From the NCBI RefSeq assembly GCF_900115625.1, contig NZ_FOXD01000011.1, positions 1 through 64,000 on the forward strand: a stretch of 64,000 nt of DNA, written 5' to 3'. Positions within the stretch are counted from its first letter, which is position 1, and the number at the start of each line of letters is the position of its first letter. The DNA is from Salibacterium halotolerans. Lineage in GTDB: Bacteria; Bacillota; Bacilli; Bacillales; Marinococcaceae. A program made the position numbers and the translations under genes. Shown here one piece after another: positions 54,757 through 63,619 of the stretch. A model generated the notes under the pieces. That model was given only the letters and a program-made list of their open reading frames with translations, searched no databases and was not told the origin of the DNA.

Positions 54757-55482
54757 ATGGCAGCGAAAATCAGTTTACGTTTCATTATCATTATAGTTGG
54801 TGCGCTTACCATAGCATTTCTTGTTTATCAATACCTACAAAGTTTAGAAGAAAAAAGTACTGTGTTTGTAGCTTCTTCCACCATTGAAGCCAATACGGAA
54901 ATTAGCGGGGAGGATGTAGAATCCGTGGAAGTGGATGCTCAATCCGCAGAGACTCTCGCTGCTGACAGCATTCAATCTTCAGAAGAAATCATAGGCGGAT
55001 TTGCTTTAAAAGATATAGAGTCCGGAGACGTTTTAACTCTGGATGAAGATACTATTGTCTTTCCAGAGGACAGGCAGCTGTATCTAACTGCTGCAGGAGA
55101 AATTGATGTATCTGCTTTTATACCTAAGAATAAACGGTTGGTTACTGTAGGCCTTGAACCGGATGCGGCTGTCAATAACGTTTTGGAAAAAGGAGATTGG
55201 GTGGATGTCATATTTACGAGAGAAGAGAATGACAATACATACTCTGAGATGATTTTGCAGCAGGTTGATGTTTTCCAGGTGGAAGAAGTGGAAGCCGGAG
55301 CAAGTGGAGGAGGAAAGGCTGGAATGGTCCAGCACGTATCATTGCTTCTTTCTCCGCAGGATGCCGTAACGTTAACCAATGCCAAGCAGCAGGGTCAAAT
55401 TGATCTAGTGATGAATCCATGGAATGGAGAACAGGCAGAAATTTCTCCAGTAAGCCTTAGTCCACAAGAGGGGAGTGAGTGA
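54757..55482 (+). CDS. cpaB: Flp pilus assembly protein CpaB/RcpC (SAF domain)
   Basis: A 241-residue protein with one N-terminal membrane anchor (about 8-27), an SAF domain (about 35-95, VASSTIEANTEISGEDV) and an RcpC-type C-terminal domain (VTVGLEPDAAVNNVLEKGDWV). In Gram-negative bacteria it works with the outer-membrane secretin. Here there is no outer membrane, so it may link the pilus to the cell wall. CAGGAGG precedes the ATG. It overlaps the next gene's first possible start. Confidence 0.82.
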   Translation: MAAKISLRFIIIIVGALTIAFLVYQYLQSLEEKSTVFVASSTIEANTEISGEDVESVEVDAQSAETLAADSIQSSEEIIGGFALKDIESGDVLTLDEDTIVFPEDRQLYLTAAGEIDVSAFIPKNKRLVTVGLEPDAAVNNVLEKGDWVDVIFTREENDNTYSEMILQQVDVFQVEEVEAGASGGGKAGMVQHVSLLLSPQDAVTLTNAKQQGQIDLVMNPWNGEQAEISPVSLSPQEGSE

Positions 55483-55484
55483 CC

Positions 55485-56756
55485 ATGACAGCTGAATACA
55501 AGGCAGACACTCCGGTTTCAACGGGCATGACTGTTGTTACCTGCGGACTTGAGCCATCTTTTCTGCGAGCTCTTCATGAACATATTGAAAATTATTTGCC
55601 TTTTGTAAAGCTATCCTCGGCTTATGATTCTGTCGACAACCTTTCAGCTGCAGTTGATGATGTAGAAGCGGATGTCGCTCTCCTTTCTCTGGACCAGGTG
55701 ACGAACGCAGCCAAGGACCAGGACGAACTTATCGAGGCAGGTTTTAAAAAGATTATTCTTGTTACAAAAGGACTTGATCCTTTTCATACCCGTGTCCCAC
55801 TGAGGGAACCTTATGTAGAAATGATGTACGAACGAACTCCAATGCGGATTATAGCTGAGCGGATGGTAACTTTCGAATCAAGTGCTCCTTCAAGACTTTA
55901 TACGAATGTTCATCCGGAAAATGAACAAACGGAAACAGGAAAAAATATTCTTTTTTATTCAGCAAAAGGCGGCGTGGGTAAGACGACTGTTTGTTTAAAT
56001 ACAGCAGTCCAGCTGTCGCAAAAGGGATATCGCATCCTCGTGATTGATTTTGCCACGTTCGGATCGGTCGGGCTTCAGCTGCAGCTTCCCCGCCAGGAAC
56101 GCGGACTATCTGATATTATCGGCGCTTTGGAACAGCCGTCCATCGGCACAGAAGAACTGAATCAAGTTATCCAATCCGCTGTCACATCTGTGGAAGTACA
56201 TGGTCATTCGATTGACGTGTTAACGGCGGGCTCCGCTATGAAGATGACGTCGCTGGATTTGAAAAAAACAGATGCAATCCTGGAAGGTATTCAGGACAGT
56301 CAATATGATTTTATTCTTATGGATACTTCATCTGATCTAACCGAGAAAAACATAGCTTTGATGAGTTCTTCGACAGACATTATGTTTTTAACGACAACGG
56401 ATCTGGCAGCTAATTGGGCCCTTCTTGCCGCCCTGGATTTAGTGGATACACTGAACAAGCCGATGCAGAACCGCTATTTGATTCTGAATCATTATCAAGA
56501 TGCCTTAGGTTTTCCGGTACCTGAGTTGGAATCGATATTATCGATGAACATTTCGGTAGTCATTCCAGATAAATACGAACAAATTCAAGGGTACGCGAAC
56601 AGAGGAATCCTGATTGCTGAAAAGTCTAATTTGAAGTTGAATCGGCATTATCGTCAAGTGGCCCATCTCATCTCTCCCGTATTCACGGCAAAAGAACGAG
56701 GAGAACGCGGCGGAAAGAAACGTCAGAAACAGAAGAAGGGGGCAGCACAGACATGA
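55485..56756 (+). CDS. cpaE: pilus-localising ATPase CpaE/TadZ
   Basis: A 423-residue protein with an N-terminal receiver-like domain (about 12-125) and a ParA/MinD-type ATPase domain (about 150-410) carrying deviant Walker A YSAKGGVGKTT, VIDFATFGSVG and DFILMDTSSD. It directs the pilus machine to its site. ATG 55485 follows GGGGAGTGA; a GTG two codons earlier overlaps the cpaB stop. It overlaps cpaF by four bases. Confidence 0.88.
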   Translation: MTAEYKADTPVSTGMTVVTCGLEPSFLRALHEHIENYLPFVKLSSAYDSVDNLSAAVDDVEADVALLSLDQVTNAAKDQDELIEAGFKKIILVTKGLDPFHTRVPLREPYVEMMYERTPMRIIAERMVTFESSAPSRLYTNVHPENEQTETGKNILFYSAKGGVGKTTVCLNTAVQLSQKGYRILVIDFATFGSVGLQLQLPRQERGLSDIIGALEQPSIGTEELNQVIQSAVTSVEVHGHSIDVLTAGSAMKMTSLDLKKTDAILEGIQDSQYDFILMDTSSDLTEKNIALMSSSTDIMFLTTTDLAANWALLAALDLVDTLNKPMQNRYLILNHYQDALGFPVPELESILSMNISVVIPDKYEQIQGYANRGILIAEKSNLKLNRHYRQVAHLISPVFTAKERGERGGKKRQKQKKGAAQT

Positions 56757-58132
56757 GCATTGAGGAAGCTATCAAGCAGAAACAGCATCAGGAAGAGAGA
56801 TATGATGCATCGGAGCAGTATAAAGAAGAGCGGATGCATGAGCTGAAACAGACAATACGGGAAAAGCTGATGAAAGAGAACAATCAAAATAACCGTCTTC
56901 TCCTTGAGCCCGAAAAGCTTTCTGCTTCTATCTGGTCGAATCTTGAAAAAGAAACCGACCATGCCTTCAGGGATCTGCTGCTCTCTAATTACGAAAAAAG
57001 GACAGTAGCGGAAGACATTCAGCAGCAGCTCGTCGGTTTCGGTGTGATTGATCCCTTAATTAAACGAAGTGACATTACCGAAATCATGGTAAACGGGACG
57101 GAAGAAATTTTCATCGAAAAACAGGGAGTGTTGGAACGAGCACTAGATGAAGATGGTCATGAGATTTCTTTCAACAGTGAGCAGGAAGTCATGAACATTA
57201 TAGAAAAAATAGTCGCCCCTATTAACCGGAAAGTGGATGAAAGTGATCCGATTGTGGATGCGAGACTTCCTGACGGCTCGCGTGTCAACATTGTCATCCG
57301 CCCGATTTCATTGGACGGCCCGATCATCACGATACGGAAATTTCCCGAACGTCCCTTTACGATGGCTGAGCTGGTCTCTTTCGGAGCACTGGATAAAGAA
57401 ACTTCTGCGTTTCTGGAACAGCTCGTCCGTGCTAAATATAACATTGTCATTTCCGGGGGGACGGGTTCAGGGAAAACGACGTTCCTCAACGCACTAAGTG
57501 CTTCGATACCCAACAGGGAAAGAATTATTACAGTAGAGGATTCCGCTGAACTGAAGCTGAATCAGATTGACAATCTTGTACGAATGGAAACGAGACCTCC
57601 GAATATCGAAGAAAAAGGGGAAGTTTCCATGAGAGAACTGGTGCGGACAGCGCTGCGTATGCGCCCCGATCGGATTGTAGTCGGGGAAGTCCGCGGTGGA
57701 GAAGCGTTGGACATGCTTCAGGCCATGAATACAGGTCATGATGGTTCATTGACAACCGGGCATGCGAATTCGGCCGATGACATGCTTTCCAGACTGGAAA
57801 CAATGGTGCTGATGTCTGGTCTCGAACTTCCTATCCCGGCGATACGCAGACAAATAGCCTCTTCTGTAGAACTTATCGTTCAACTTGGACGTCTTCGTGA
57901 TGGATCGAGAAAAGTGCTGCAAATCACCGAGGTAAAAAACCTGGAAAACAATGAAATCCAGACCAAAGATATTTTGAAGTGGGAAATGGACCCGAAACAG
58001 AGCACCAGGGAAAAGCTAGAAGGGTCCCTTCAACCCACAGGGGAAGAAATATCGCAGACGGAAAAGTGGGAAGGGGCCGGTTTCAGCAAGTATCGAATGA
58101 AAAACATTCCGATAGTGAGGGGAGCGCTATGA
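56753..58132 (+). CDS. cpaF: Tad secretion ATPase CpaF/TadA
   Basis: The 459-residue hexameric motor that drives pilin polymerisation. The ATP site [18 protein letters not shown] is at about 233-250, the aspartate box in [10 protein letters not shown], the Walker B region in [20 protein letters not shown] and the histidine box in [14 protein letters not shown]. It is a complete type II/IV secretion ATPase. ATGA overlaps couple it to both neighbours. Confidence 0.95.
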   Translation: MSIEEAIKQKQHQEERYDASEQYKEERMHELKQTIREKLMKENNQNNRLLLEPEKLSASIWSNLEKETDHAFRDLLLSNYEKRTVAEDIQQQLVGFGVIDPLIKRSDITEIMVNGTEEIFIEKQGVLERALDEDGHEISFNSEQEVMNIIEKIVAPINRKVDESDPIVDARLPDGSRVNIVIRPISLDGPIITIRKFPERPFTMAELVSFGALDKETSAFLEQLVRAKYNIVISGGTGSGKTTFLNALSASIPNRERIITVEDSAELKLNQIDNLVRMETRPPNIEEKGEVSMRELVRTALRMRPDRIVVGEVRGGEALDMLQAMNTGHDGSLTTGHANSADDMLSRLETMVLMSGLELPIPAIRRQIASSVELIVQLGRLRDGSRKVLQITEVKNLENNEIQTKDILKWEMDPKQSTREKLEGSLQPTGEEISQTEKWEGAGFSKYRMKNIPIVRGAL

Positions 58133-59040
58133 ACACTCCGTTATTGCTACTGCTTGTATTTTTTTCAGCACTTGCCGTCCTCACAGCCTTTCTTGATCTT
58201 TTAACATTATTTGCAAAAAAACGTCTTCCCCATCAGAAAGGCATCGGTAAACGCTGGAAAGAAGCCGGCGTGTACAGGGAAACGGTGGAAAAAAGGAAGC
58301 AGAAAAAAAGGGACAAGAGGTTTAATCAAACAGATGTAATTGTCTTTATTTTAGGTGCTTCCGTCTTGTTCAGTGTCGGCCTTATGTTCTTCCGGTCGAT
58401 ATTTCTGGCCGTTCTCTTTATCTTTCCGGCTCTCTATTTTCCGAAATATCGAAGGGGGAGAATGGAGCGGAAAAAAACACAGCTGTTTCTTCAGCAGTTC
58501 AGGAGTGCCATGGGGTCTATCGCTACCTCTATCCGTGCAGGGACTTCCCTGCAGATTGCGTTAAAGAGGTGTGAGGACGATTTGAAAAAAGAACTTATCG
58601 CCCACAAATCAAAGCCGGTCTTGGACGAGATAAATGAAATCAATCATGACATTCAGTTCGGCATGTCTGTAGACGAAGCCCTTCGTCAATTTAAAGAAAA
58701 GATGAAGCTGGAAGATGTCACCCAATTTGTAGATTCTCTGCTGGCTGTTCGTTCCAAAGGAGGAAACATTAATCATGTTATTCACAATACGTCTGAACGC
58801 ATTTCGGACAAAATTATGGTTCAGCAGGAAATACAGGTAGCGACGGCTCAGAAACGAATGGAAGCGAACATGCTCAGTATTTTTCCAGTCGTTTTCGTGT
58901 TACTCATTATGGTGGTGAGCCCGGATTATCTACGGCCGATGTATGAGTCGACAGTCGGAACATTCATGCTGTTTATCGGGGCCTTACTACTTCTGGCCAA
59001 TTTCTTTATCGGCAAGAAAGTAACAAACATTGACTTATAG
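58129..59040 (+). CDS. tadB: Tad pilus membrane platform protein TadB
   Basis: This 303-residue type II secretion F-domain protein has an N-terminal helix, a helix pair (about 72-108), the cytoplasmic F domain (FLQQFRSAMGSIATSIRAGT, then LDEINEINHDIQFGMSVDEA) and C-terminal helices (about 245-298). ATG 58129 overlaps the cpaF stop; an earlier in-frame start would lie inside cpaF. Confidence 0.92.
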   Translation: MNTPLLLLLVFFSALAVLTAFLDLLTLFAKKRLPHQKGIGKRWKEAGVYRETVEKRKQKKRDKRFNQTDVIVFILGASVLFSVGLMFFRSIFLAVLFIFPALYFPKYRRGRMERKKTQLFLQQFRSAMGSIATSIRAGTSLQIALKRCEDDLKKELIAHKSKPVLDEINEINHDIQFGMSVDEALRQFKEKMKLEDVTQFVDSLLAVRSKGGNINHVIHNTSERISDKIMVQQEIQVATAQKRMEANMLSIFPVVFVLLIMVVSPDYLRPMYESTVGTFMLFIGALLLLANFFIGKKVTNIDL

Positions 59041-59050
59041 GTGATGAAAA

Positions 59051-59944
59051 ATGAAATTGGTTATTTCTGTGCTTGTGTTCCTGGTGCTCATTCTTATCTT
59101 CTTTCCTGCAGCTTCCATCCGGGCTATGATTCTCCGAAAGAAGCTGATGAAAGAGTCACCTGAAGAAAAAGTCAGGCGGAAAGGTATTCTTGAACGTTTC
59201 AATCCGCTTGTACAAAGCCTGATGCTTGCTTTGAATATCCGGATCAGCCATCAAAAAAAAGAATTTCTCCAGTCGAGGCTGAACCGGGCAGGCTATCAGG
59301 AGAAGATGTCGGTTGATCATTTTATCACGTTTAAAGTGCTGTCTGCTGCAACGGCTGCTGTTTATTTCCTCTTTCTTGGGGGAGTTGGCGGAAATCCGAC
59401 TATGTTCTTTCTGGCCGCTGGTTTTCTCCCATTGGGATATAAAATACCAGACGTTTGGCTCTCCGGGCGGATAAAAGCCAGACAGGAAAAAATAAGAAGG
59501 GAGCTGCCCTATGCACTGAATGCCATTTCCATTCTGGCAGACGCAGGAACCAATTTATTCCCTGCCATTCAGGAAGTTGCAGAGAAACAGAAGGGTGAGT
59601 TTTCAAAGGAACTGACGCTGGTCATTCGCGATGTCAATATGGGCGTTCCACAGGGCCGTGCCCTGGAAGAGGTGGGATATCGCTGTCAAGTCGATGAAGT
59701 GAGCCGGTTTGTTTCGTCTATCACACAGAATCTTGAAAGAGGAAGTGCCGGAATAACGGAAACACTGAGACTGCAGGCAGCAGAAGTGTGGGAACGCAGG
59801 AAAAAACATGCGCAGCAGTTGGGGGAGCAGGCCTCTATGAAATTATTTCTCCCCCTTGTGCTGCTGGCGTTTCCTGCCATGATGATTTTTATGATAGGTC
59901 CTGTTGTTCTAAGTCTGTTTGACTTTTTTCAAAATGGACAGTGA
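59051..59944 (+). CDS. tadC: Tad pilus membrane platform protein TadC
   Basis: A 297-residue partner of TadB. It shows an N-terminal helix, a helix pair (about 95-135), the F domain with LPYALNAISILADAGTNLFP and VNMGVPQGRALEEVGYRC, and a C-terminal helix (about 265-290). TadB and TadC form the base on which the pilus is built. Confidence 0.92.
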   Translation: MKLVISVLVFLVLILIFFPAASIRAMILRKKLMKESPEEKVRRKGILERFNPLVQSLMLALNIRISHQKKEFLQSRLNRAGYQEKMSVDHFITFKVLSAATAAVYFLFLGGVGGNPTMFFLAAGFLPLGYKIPDVWLSGRIKARQEKIRRELPYALNAISILADAGTNLFPAIQEVAEKQKGEFSKELTLVIRDVNMGVPQGRALEEVGYRCQVDEVSRFVSSITQNLERGSAGITETLRLQAAEVWERRKKHAQQLGEQASMKLFLPLVLLAFPAMMIFMIGPVVLSLFDFFQNGQ

Positions 59945-59967
59945 AGTAAAAGGGAGGGGGAAAAGAC

Positions 59968-61812
59968 GTGAAACAGTTACGTACCGTACTGGCTTTATTT
60001 CTCGCTGTATTTCTGGCAGTCCAGCCGGCAGCTGGTTCTGCTTCACTCCTTCTGCTTTCGGCATCGGCGGAAGAGGATGAGGAGGACAGAGATCCTCCTG
60101 TGCCAAAAATTGATCAGTCCGATGAGTCTTACAACTCTGGAAATGGAGGAGGCCATGGGATGCCTGGTTCCGGATCCGGAGGGGGAGATGGAAACGGCGG
60201 CACCACCGGAGGATCGAATACCGACCCGGAAGGAACAGGTGGCGGTACTGATACAGATGGTAATGACTCCTCCGGGAGCTCCGGAGAGGACAGCACGAAC
60301 AATGATGGAAGCAGTTCCGGTAACGGAAACGATGCTGGTGACAGGGATGAAGAATCCGGCACATCCGAAAAAGATAATTCCGGAGAAGACAACACGAACA
60401 ATGATGGAGGCAGTTCCGGAGACAAAAACGATACTGGTAACAGCGATGAAGACTCCAGTGCATCTGGGGAAGATAGTTCCGGAGCAGAAGAAAATGGAAC
60501 AGAGGGCAGTGATGAAAGTACTCGAAATCCCGGAGCATCAGAATCCCGCGGAGATACAGGTCAGTTTAAAAATATATTGAATGATGTCAAAAATGGTGAC
60601 GAAGTACTCGGGAGTCTGAATAATCTTCGGGATGGAAAAGCGAAAGGGAAAAATATTACTTCTCTCGCTTTTGCTTTAGCTGGAACAAGAGATACGGATA
60701 GTGAGGCCTATTCGAGAACTGTCAGCACGTTACAAAATAGTCTAACAGCCAGGCAGTACCAGCAACTTGTGAATGAATTTGGTATACAACAAAACATGAA
60801 AGAGAAGAACTATTTAACGAGACAATTAGCTTTAATCGGGGATAATGGTCTAGCAAAAGAGTTTAGTGAAAAATTAAATGTTTATGAAATAGAAGCTCGT
60901 TCAGGAAGAATTCACGCAGGTCTCTTTAATGGACTCTTAGATAAACCGGTGAATATGGCCGGGAATGGTTTAAAAGCTTTAACAAAAGGAGCCTTAAATG
61001 AACTGGATGAGCATGTGGAAGCAGCCGGAATGATGGTCAATAATGTATCGGAGCGACTCCATAAGATGGCCGATGCCGGAGCGGCCAAGACTGAACAGTC
61101 ATTGAAATATGCAGACGCAAAAAGGGAAGCAGCCAGAGGAAATAAATGGAATAATATGAAGGCTGTTGCAACGGAATGGACGAATAAAGGATTGACAGAG
61201 ACGCTGACGGCAGCCAGCAAAGGGTTTTCCCGGATGAGTCAGTTTGGAGAGGCCGTTGAAAATTCCAATACTGGTAAAGCCGTTGGTGATATGCTGAAAA
61301 GCGGACGCCAGGCAGTAGGAAACGCATGGAACAGTACAGCCAATGTTATCAATAAAGCGATGGATTCCGAAGTTGGAAAAAAAGTACGAAATCTTGCATC
61401 TTCTCCAGTAGGGAAGATTGCTGGTGGAGCTTTGAGTGGATTATCGCTTTATGATGGATATAAAAAAGTCACATCTGGCGATGGATGGCAGGACACGGTT
61501 AGCGGGTATGCTGATATTGCCAGTGGCGGACTCGGTCTGGCTGCTGTAGCCGCAACAACTGTATTTACTGGCACAGCGGCGGCGGCAGCTGCGCCGCTGC
61601 TTGCAACGGGTGCCGCTGCTGCGGGCATTGTTTCACTTGGGGTCATGTACGGACCAAAACTTGTTAAGGGAGTCAGTGGACTCGCGAAAAACAGCTGGAA
61701 TGCTGCAAAGAATGCGGTAGGAAACGCTGCTTCTGCCGCTAAAGATGCGGCTAAAAATGTAGGAGAAAGTATTGCCTCCGGCGTATCCAGTATATTCGGG
61801 GGTAGCAGCTAA
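59968..61812 (+). CDS. secreted 614-residue protein of unknown family in the Tad operon
   Basis: I do not recognise this protein. It has a signal peptide (about 1-34, cleavage near SASA), then an acidic, Ser/Gly/Asp/Asn-rich region (about 35-198) with a 33-residue tandem repeat (GED-TNNDG at 106 and 139), then a helical domain (about 199-480), and a C-terminal part with a hydrophobic Ala/Gly-rich stretch (about 517-560) and an Ala/Lys amphipathic tail (NAAKNAVGNAASAAKDAAKN). GTG 59968 follows GGGAGGGGG. The position between tadC and the pilin genes, in a coupled operon, suggests a pilus-associated or Tad-exported effector, possibly membrane-inserting. That role is inference. Confidence 0.75.
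   Translation: MKQLRTVLALFLAVFLAVQPAAGSASLLLLSASAEEDEEDRDPPVPKIDQSDESYNSGNGGGHGMPGSGSGGGDGNGGTTGGSNTDPEGTGGGTDTDGNDSSGSSGEDSTNNDGSSSGNGNDAGDRDEESGTSEKDNSGEDNTNNDGGSSGDKNDTGNSDEDSSASGEDSSGAEENGTEGSDESTRNPGASESRGDTGQFKNILNDVKNGDEVLGSLNNLRDGKAKGKNITSLAFALAGTRDTDSEAYSRTVSTLQNSLTARQYQQLVNEFGIQQNMKEKNYLTRQLALIGDNGLAKEFSEKLNVYEIEARSGRIHAGLFNGLLDKPVNMAGNGLKALTKGALNELDEHVEAAGMMVNNVSERLHKMADAGAAKTEQSLKYADAKREAARGNKWNNMKAVATEWTNKGLTETLTAASKGFSRMSQFGEAVENSNTGKAVGDMLKSGRQAVGNAWNSTANVINKAMDSEVGKKVRNLASSPVGKIAGGALSGLSLYDGYKKVTSGDGWQDTVSGYADIASGGLGLAAVAATTVFTGTAAAAAAPLLATGAAAAGIVSLGVMYGPKLVKGVSGLAKNSWNAAKNAVGNAASAAKDAAKNVGESIASGVSSIFGGSS
60283..60480 (+). repeat. 99-bp coding tandem repeat (two units)
   Basis: Two adjacent 99-bp units encode the GED-TNNDG-SSG segments of the secreted protein. 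They are diverged but in register, with no frame loss. Confidence 0.65.
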
Positions 61813-61813
61813 G

Positions 61814-62518
61814 ATGAAGATAGTATATTCTGTCCTGAGCTTTATGGTGATCGTCAGTATTGTAACGGGATGCAGCACCAATGCTGCATCCTCTTCCGAA
61901 AACGAAGATAAGGAGGTGATGAGTCAACAGAATCTGGATGAAAAATGGCTTCACCGCATGGAGCAAAGAGACATGACGGAAGCATTGGCATCGGCAGAGC
62001 AGACACTAAACGAGAGTACTTCTAAAGAGGAAAGCAGCCCTTCTATACGGGCGGAAGGACAGGCTCTTATTGAAAAGAGCGGCTGGAAGAATACGACATT
62101 GAAAATTACAGAAAAAGACGTTATAGAATTTGAGGAGCAGACGCTTGGTTACTTCGAACAAGATATGATGGAACGCTATCCTCCCGTTCAAAAAGACACC
62201 ATCGATATGCTGGCAACGATGATGACAAGAGATGGAGCAGACTTAGTTGTAACGGGTGTGATCCGAAATGGTTATGAAAATAAGGAGTTTACACAGGAAA
62301 AACTGGAGAATGGCACGATAACATTGAGAAATGAAACGATGAACGCTCTGGCATCCTCTTCCTTTGAACCTTATTTATCAAAATCCGTTCTGCAGCCCGG
62401 AGAGGCACTGCCTTTCAGACACCGTTTTACAAACAAGATGATTCGAATTAAAGGTTTTGATTACGATGCCTACGGTTATTATCTGAACTATACTTTAAAA
62501 AAGGAGGAAAAAAAGTGA
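61814..62518 (+). CDS. lipoprotein of unknown function in the Tad operon
   Basis: A 234-residue protein with a lipobox IVTGC (Cys20), an acidic helical stretch (about 30-85), and a compact mixed domain ending with ALPFRHRFTNKMIRIKGFDY. I do not recognise the family. It starts one base after the preceding stop and overlaps the pilin gene by four bases, so it is expressed with both. An anchoring or pilotin-like task is possible. Confidence 0.7.
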   Translation: MKIVYSVLSFMVIVSIVTGCSTNAASSSENEDKEVMSQQNLDEKWLHRMEQRDMTEALASAEQTLNESTSKEESSPSIRAEGQALIEKSGWKNTTLKITEKDVIEFEEQTLGYFEQDMMERYPPVQKDTIDMLATMMTRDGADLVVTGVIRNGYENKEFTQEKLENGTITLRNETMNALASSSFEPYLSKSVLQPGEALPFRHRFTNKMIRIKGFDYDAYGYYLNYTLKKEEKK

Positions 62519-62688
62519 AAAATTTGCTTTTAAAGTTCTGGGAGGAAGAAGAAGGTCAGGCATTAAGTGAGTATGGTGTTATTCTTGGGCTTATTCTTGT
62601 TGCAGCCGTCGGGCTTATTTCAACTATGGGCGAACAGATTAGAAATATATTTGATAGTATCAGCAGCTCATTAAATATAGGTGGGTAA
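62515..62688 (+). CDS. flp: Flp-family major pilin
   Basis: A 57-residue prepilin starting at GTG 62515, overlapping the upstream TGA. The leader ends in EEEEG, and the mature part begins QALSEYGVILGLILVAAVG with Glu5 and Tyr6, the Flp hallmark. The product is cleaved by the prepilin peptidase encoded next and polymerised by CpaF, TadB and TadC. Too short for many gene finders. Confidence 0.93.
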   Translation: MKNLLLKFWEEEEGQALSEYGVILGLILVAAVGLISTMGEQIRNIFDSISSSLNIGG

Positions 62689-62720
62689 GAATACCCACCT
62701 TAAGAAAGGGGGATGCGGAA

Positions 62721-63197
62721 TTGACAGTATTAATAGTAACAGCAGTACTACTACTCTATGCAGCTTACAAAGACATAAAACAAAATCGCATCCCCAACTA
62801 TTTCATTGTAATAATCCTGCTATCAGGTATTCTCCACTTGTTGATAAACACTCCAGTTGAGTGGTGGCTGTATGTAGTCAGTATGACAGCTACACTTATA
62901 GTGTTCTTTCTGCTCTGGATCAGTGGATTTTTGGGTGCAGGAGATGCAAAGCTGGCAGCTGCTGCAGCCCTGACCCTTTCATTTCCCGATACATACTGGT
63001 TCTGGATATTCACCATTGGGGGAGGCGTGTTATTATCAGCCACCCAAATTCTTCGCTATGACGGGATCCGCGGTATTATAGATATTTTTTGGAGATGGGG
63101 AATGAGTATCATCTATAAAACCGACAAACGGGAAAAAGACGATACATTTCCCTTTGCTCCAATCATCTTTCTCGCCTGGGTGGTGGTCATATGGTAA
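62721..63197 (+). CDS. cpaA: prepilin peptidase CpaA/TadV
   Basis: This 158-residue A24-family aspartic protease with about five helices cleaves the pilin leader. The catalytic pair is Asp18 in AAYKDIKQNRIPN and Asp74 in GAGDAKL. TTG 62721 follows AAAGGGGG. It overlaps tadE by seven bases. Confidence 0.92.
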   Translation: MTVLIVTAVLLLYAAYKDIKQNRIPNYFIVIILLSGILHLLINTPVEWWLYVVSMTATLIVFFLLWISGFLGAGDAKLAAAAALTLSFPDTYWFWIFTIGGGVLLSATQILRYDGIRGIIDIFWRWGMSIIYKTDKREKDDTFPFAPIIFLAWVVVIW

Positions 63198-63604
63198 ATC
63201 AACTAAAGAAACTTATTCATAATGAGCGCGGACAGGCGGTGTCTGAATTTGCGGTCGTGATGCCGATCCTGATTATGTTTATTGTGGGAGGGCTTTTGCT
63301 TGGAATCATTACTTATAATCAAATCATTGTAGTTACAGCAGCGAATCAGGCAGCCCGGACAGGAGCAGCTGCTACAGCAGAAGAAGGAAGTACAACGTGG
63401 GAGGCTTCCACAGAGGCCCGGCAAACAGCAGATAACACTCTATCTTTTGCGGCCGGCGGAGACTGTGCAAGTGTAAATCCGACAGAAAGCGGGAGTGATT
63501 TTGTGGTGGAGGTGCGTTGTTATTACAATGTGCCGCTTCCGTTCCTCTCAAACGGCGGATCGTTCCAATTAAAACATAAATCAGAGTACCGCATTTTTGA
63601 TTAA
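63191..63604 (+). CDS. tadE: pseudopilin TadE
   Basis: A 137-residue protein with the class III-like motif ERG-QAVSEFAVVMPIL (Glu5 after the likely cleavage glycine), one helix, and an extracytoplasmic domain with two cysteines (GGDC and VRCYY). It is a minor pilin of the Tad system. Confidence 0.9.
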   Translation: MVNQLKKLIHNERGQAVSEFAVVMPILIMFIVGGLLLGIITYNQIIVVTAANQAARTGAAATAEEGSTTWEASTEARQTADNTLSFAAGGDCASVNPTESGSDFVVEVRCYYNVPLPFLSNGGSFQLKHKSEYRIFD

Positions 63605-63619
63605 GGGGATTCTTTATTT

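Noticed and set aside
59909-60538. 209-codon minus-strand reading frame opposite the secreted protein
   Set aside because: It mirrors the Ser/Gly/Asp-rich repeat coding region, has no ribosome site and gives a Cys/His/Arg-rich sequence typical of an antisense shadow.
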